The translations under genes were made by a program, and so were the position numbers. A model generated the notes under the pieces. That model searched no databases, was not told the origin of the DNA, and saw nothing but the letters and a program-made list of their open reading frames with translations. DNA of 9,243 nucleotides from contig JADFHV010000066.1 in NCBI GenBank assembly GCA_022566975.1, positions 1 through 9,243 of the forward strand, written 5' to 3'. The stretch's first letter is position 1; each line of letters begins with the position of its first letter. Source of the stretch: Chloroflexota bacterium (lineage in GTDB: Bacteria; Chloroflexota; Dehalococcoidia; SAR202; UBA11138). Positions 6,606 to 9,243 of the stretch are shown piece after piece.

Positions 6606-7278
6606 CGCCCACGCCGTCAAGATTGCGCCCTCGATACTGTCGGCCGACTTCAGCCGGCTGGGAGAGCAGGTGGCGGAGGCCGCGCAAGGCGGCGCCGACT
6701 ACATCCACGTGGACATCATGGACGGCCACTTCGTGCCCAATCTCACCATAGGGGCGCCGGTGGTCAAGGCCATCCGGCGGTGGACAGACCTTCCCCTGGA
6801 CGTGCACATGATGGTTACCGCTCCCGAACGGTTTATCTTAGATTTCGTCGAGGCTGGAGCGGACATCATCACCGTCCATGCCGAGGCGTGCACCCATCTG
6901 CATCGCGTGGTCCAACAGGTCAAGGAGGCCGGTGCCAGGGTAGGTGTGGCGCTGAACCCGGCGACCCCCGTGAACGCCGTGGACACGCTTTTGCCTGACT
7001 TGGACCAGGTGTTGGTGATGACCGTCAACCCTGGGTTCGGGGGCCAGTCATTTATCGAGAGCATGGTGGGCAAGATCGCGAAGGTGAGGGCCACGCTGGA
7101 CGAGTTGAGTCTCCCGGCGGACCTGGAGGTTGACGGTGGAATCAATACCAAGACGGCGATGGCCGCCTTTGAGGCCGGGGCGACGGTCCTGGTGGCCGGC
7201 TCCGCTGTGTTCAACCCCGACGTGGCGGTGGCCGATGCCATCGCCGGTATCAGAAGCAGCCTGACCGGATCTAGCTAG
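6598..7278 (+). CDS. rpe: Ribulose-phosphate 3-epimerase
   Basis: Interconverts ribulose 5-phosphate and xylulose 5-phosphate in the pentose phosphate pathway; cytoplasmic TIM barrel with one metal ion. The GTG start at 6598 gives 226 residues, normal for Rpe, and the sequence follows the family from KIAPSILSADFSRLGEQ onward. Metal ligands and acid-base residues are all present: H37 and D39 in HVDIMDGHFVPN, H70 in HMMV, and D179 in EVDGGI. The phosphate-binding parts NPGFGGQSF and AGSAVF are intact. The start codon overlaps the end of argH by 8 bp, which suggests translational coupling. The kinase gene begins 13 bp after the stop. I see nothing abnormal; assignment is secure. Confidence 0.96.
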   Translation: MSSAHAVKIAPSILSADFSRLGEQVAEAAQGGADYIHVDIMDGHFVPNLTIGAPVVKAIRRWTDLPLDVHMMVTAPERFILDFVEAGADIITVHAEACTHLHRVVQQVKEAGARVGVALNPATPVNAVDTLLPDLDQVLVMTVNPGFGGQSFIESMVGKIAKVRATLDELSLPADLEVDGGINTKTAMAAFEAGATVLVAGSAVFNPDVAVADAIAGIRSSLTGSS

Positions 7279-7291
7279 GCCGCCCGCCACT

Positions 7292-8794
7292 ATGACCGAG
7301 TCCAGCCCCATGCGGTGTCCGCGCTGCGGACAGGAGAACGCGTCGTCCCCCAGGTTCTGCCTCAACTGCGGGCTGAACTTGGTGAGCGAGTGCGCCAGGT
7401 GCGGCAGGCCCCTCCGTGCGCGCGCCCGGTTCTGCGACAAGTGCGGGACGCCCGTCGTCAGCACCGGAGAAGCCACCTCGACAGCAGATGACCTCCCCGG
7501 GGAGCCCGCTCCGCCGCCGCCCGTTATGTTCAAGGGTGGCCGGTACCTGGTGAAGGGTTTCCTGGGTGAGGGGGCCCGTAAGAAGGTGTACCTCGTTCAC
7601 GACACACTCATCGACCGAGACGTGGCATTCGCCCTGATCAAGACCGAAGGCCTGGACGACGTCGGCCGACAGCGGGTGCTGCGTGAGGCCCAGACGATGG
7701 GCAGACTGACAGAGCACCAGAACATAGTGCAGATCCACGATTTCGGTGACGAAAACGGACAGCCATACATGGTCGTGTCGGTGATGACGGGCGGCAGTGT
7801 AGAGGACCTGATGAGGGACTCGGGAGGCTCACTGGACGCCGCTACCGTCGTCAGGGTGGCCAAGGACGTGTGCAGTGGCCTCGCCTTCGCCCATGGTAGA
7901 GACGTGGTCCACCGGGACCTCAAGCCAGGCAACGTCTGGATGATGGAAGACGGCACGGCCAAGATCGGTGACTTTGGAATCGCCATGCTGGTCGGCGAGG
8001 AGAGGGTGACGCGCGAGGGGATGATGGTGGGGACCGTCAGCTACATGCCTCCGGAGTTCGCGTCCGGTGGAGAGGTGGATGGCCGTAGCGACCTCTACTC
8101 TCTGGGCTGCTTGCTCTACGCGATGATTGTGGGGAGGCCGCCTTTCAAAGCGGAAACCCCCCTGGCCGTCGTCAGTCAGCACATCAACGCGAAGGTGGTT
8201 CCGCCCGGAGCATACAACCCTCACTGCCCGGAGGCCCTGGAGGAGCTCATCCTGAGGCTGCTCGCCAAGGAGCCGGCCGATCGCCCGAAGTCCGCGTCCG
8301 ATGTGCTATCGCAACTCGATGCCATTGACACGACGCACCCTGAGGAGCGGATAGGAGACGCCCTGGTGGAGGCCGGGCTGGCGACCGAGGAAGAGATGGA
8401 GAGAGTCCGGGTGGAGAGCCGTGGCCGGGGGGACTGCCTGCTAGAAGCCCTAGTGGCGCTGGGCGTAGTCTCCCGCGAGACCGTCGCCTCGGTGCTGAGC
8501 TCGGCTTTCAAAGTCCCCTTGGTGGACGTAGAGGCTGTGCAGGCGAGCGCTGAGGCGTTGCGCCTTGTTCCTCGGGAGGTTGCCCTTGAAAACCACGTCC
8601 TGCCCGTCGAGATCAGGCCCGATGGGAGCTGCCGTGTCGCGATTACGGACTTTCACCCGGACAACGAGCTTGTAGCTGGTCTGCGGTCCGTTACGGGTCG
8701 GCTGGTCGAGTTCGCCCTGGTGGTAAACGACGGGGAGCTTGACGGGGCGATCCGGCGTGCGTACGGTTCGACACCTGACACGGCGGGGGTCTAG
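7292..8794 (+). CDS. Zinc-ribbon Ser/Thr protein kinase with C-terminal MshEN-like domain
   Basis: 500 residues, no membrane helix. Residues 9-54 form two zinc ribbons (C9, C12, C23, C26 and C34, C37, C48, C51). A proline-rich linker leads to a Hanks-type kinase at about 87-345: Gly loop G92-E-G-A-R-K-K-V99, Lys K117 in ALIKTEG, Glu E132, H207-R-D209-LKPGN, D227-F-G, and MPPE255 for the APE motif. All catalytic residues are present, so it should be active. Residues about 350-495 resemble the N-terminal domain of type II secretion/type IV pilus ATPases (GspE-N/MshEN). The first 24-residue motif starts at R353 (RIGDALVEAGLATEEEM), the second at C382. MshEN domains bind cyclic di-GMP in MshE-like proteins, so this may be a sensory input for the kinase, though several expected residues differ. 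ATG 7310 is an alternative start; neither has a clear ribosome site. Substrates are unknown. Confidence 0.9.
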   Translation: MTESSPMRCPRCGQENASSPRFCLNCGLNLVSECARCGRPLRARARFCDKCGTPVVSTGEATSTADDLPGEPAPPPPVMFKGGRYLVKGFLGEGARKKVYLVHDTLIDRDVAFALIKTEGLDDVGRQRVLREAQTMGRLTEHQNIVQIHDFGDENGQPYMVVSVMTGGSVEDLMRDSGGSLDAATVVRVAKDVCSGLAFAHGRDVVHRDLKPGNVWMMEDGTAKIGDFGIAMLVGEERVTREGMMVGTVSYMPPEFASGGEVDGRSDLYSLGCLLYAMIVGRPPFKAETPLAVVSQHINAKVVPPGAYNPHCPEALEELILRLLAKEPADRPKSASDVLSQLDAIDTTHPEERIGDALVEAGLATEEEMERVRVESRGRGDCLLEALVALGVVSRETVASVLSSAFKVPLVDVEAVQASAEALRLVPREVALENHVLPVEIRPDGSCRVAITDFHPDNELVAGLRSVTGRLVEFALVVNDGELDGAIRRAYGSTPDTAGV

Positions 8795-8816
8795 GCCAGC
8801 GCTCGGGCTGCGGCCT

Positions 8817-9243
8817 CTATGGTCGTGTCGATGTCGGAATCGCTGTGAGTACATGTTGGGGAACCTTGATTTCAGCCCCTATATTTTGTTCTATCACTTT
8901 CCTGAACGACCGCAGAAGCCGTGTATCCCATTCCTTCTTGGGCATTATGACATTGTAGAGGCGGTCCGGATCGAGGTCGGTTTTAATGATATCCGATGCG
9001 GCATTTTCCCCAGGCACAAAAGCACGGAATCCCGACCACTGGGTTAAAGGATAATCCGTTCGCCGCAATGCGTTTAAATAGGCCTCGATTGCTTCGCCTT
9101 TCAGGTTGGCTTTAATAACCTCATGTCCACGGTGGCCTCCTGTCCGGAAAATCGCGTTTATATCAACATCGCCAACTGGCAGAGTAGCGCGAATGACTTG
9201 ATCGGCATTGCAGAAACCGATGTCGGCTCCGGAACTGGCCCGG
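8817..9243 (-). CDS. 5'-nucleotidase-like protein, C-terminal part (5' end outside window)
   Basis: On the - strand an open frame enters at the window edge and ends at a TAG (8817-8819 on the + strand), giving about 141 residues. The segment GADIGFCNADQVIRATLPVG, then DVDINAIFRTGGHRGHEVIKANLKGEAIEAYLNAL, fits the start of a 5'-nucleotidase C-terminal domain (ADIA-x-x-N-x-x-x-IRA-x-x-P-x-G, then a (T/L)xGxxI/L helix). QWSGFRA and LDPDRLYNVIMP fit the later strands. In bacterial UshA/CpdB-like enzymes this domain binds the nucleotide while an N-terminal metallophosphatase domain, not in view, does catalysis; they are usually exported. The gene converges on the kinase with a 22-bp gap. Its GC content is clearly lower than that of its neighbours. 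Family is a moderate-confidence reading; a SoxB-like relative is an alternative. Confidence 0.6.
   Translation of the reverse strand, partial: RASSGADIGFCNADQVIRATLPVGDVDINAIFRTGGHRGHEVIKANLKGEAIEAYLNALRRTDYPLTQWSGFRAFVPGENAASDIIKTDLDPDRLYNVIMPKKEWDTRLLRSFRKVIEQNIGAEIKVPQHVLTAIPTSTRP

Overview
The window is GC-rich bacterial DNA with compact, mostly co-directional genes. It probably comes from the Chloroflexota, most likely a Dehalococcoidia-like lineage. The argininosuccinate lyase reads like that group's enzymes from memory, and the paired VWA proteins, the proline-rich lipoprotein with NHL repeats and the zinc-ribbon kinase are all common there. This placement is inference; no database was searched.

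Layout. (1) Positions 1-2204: the tail of an unidentified gene, then two membrane-anchored von Willebrand factor A (VWA) proteins of the BatA/BatB type, closely spaced on the + strand. (2) Positions 2205-2883: gene-poor DNA with two GC-rich hairpins and a decayed IS1380-like transposase fragment carrying a visible one-base frameshift. (3) Positions 2884-4011: a lipoprotein whose C-terminal part is six NHL repeats spaced exactly 141 bp apart, predicted to form a six-bladed beta-propeller. (4) Positions 4012-4420: non-coding leader DNA with a perfect 7-bp inverted repeat. (5) Positions 4421-8794: a tight five-gene run of MaoC-like hydratase, retropepsin-like aspartyl protease, argininosuccinate lyase (argH), ribulose-phosphate 3-epimerase (rpe) and a Ser/Thr protein kinase. 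Genes are separated by 2 bp, overlaps of 4 and 8 bp, and 13 bp, so they are probably one transcript. (6) Positions 8817-9243: on the - strand, convergent to the kinase, the C-terminal part of a 5'-nucleotidase-like protein with clearly lower GC.

How the genes fit together. The two VWA proteins belong to the MoxR/DUF58/BatA/BatB type of cluster, acting in or on the membrane; the rest of that cluster would lie left of the window. The five-gene run joins arginine biosynthesis, the pentose phosphate pathway and an acyl-CoA hydratase to a small protease and a kinase. No single pathway explains the set, so it may be an operon of convenience.

The most notable item is the kinase. Two zinc ribbons precede a complete Hanks-type kinase domain, and the C-terminus is a MshEN/GspE-N-like domain, the type that binds cyclic di-GMP in MshE-like ATPases. 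Its two 24-residue motifs keep exact 24-5-24 spacing, but the second has lost key residues. This suggests a kinase with a c-di-GMP-type input domain that may be altered or degenerate. The second notable item is argH, which seems to lack the usual N-terminal segment and may start at a CTG overlapping the protease stop codon.
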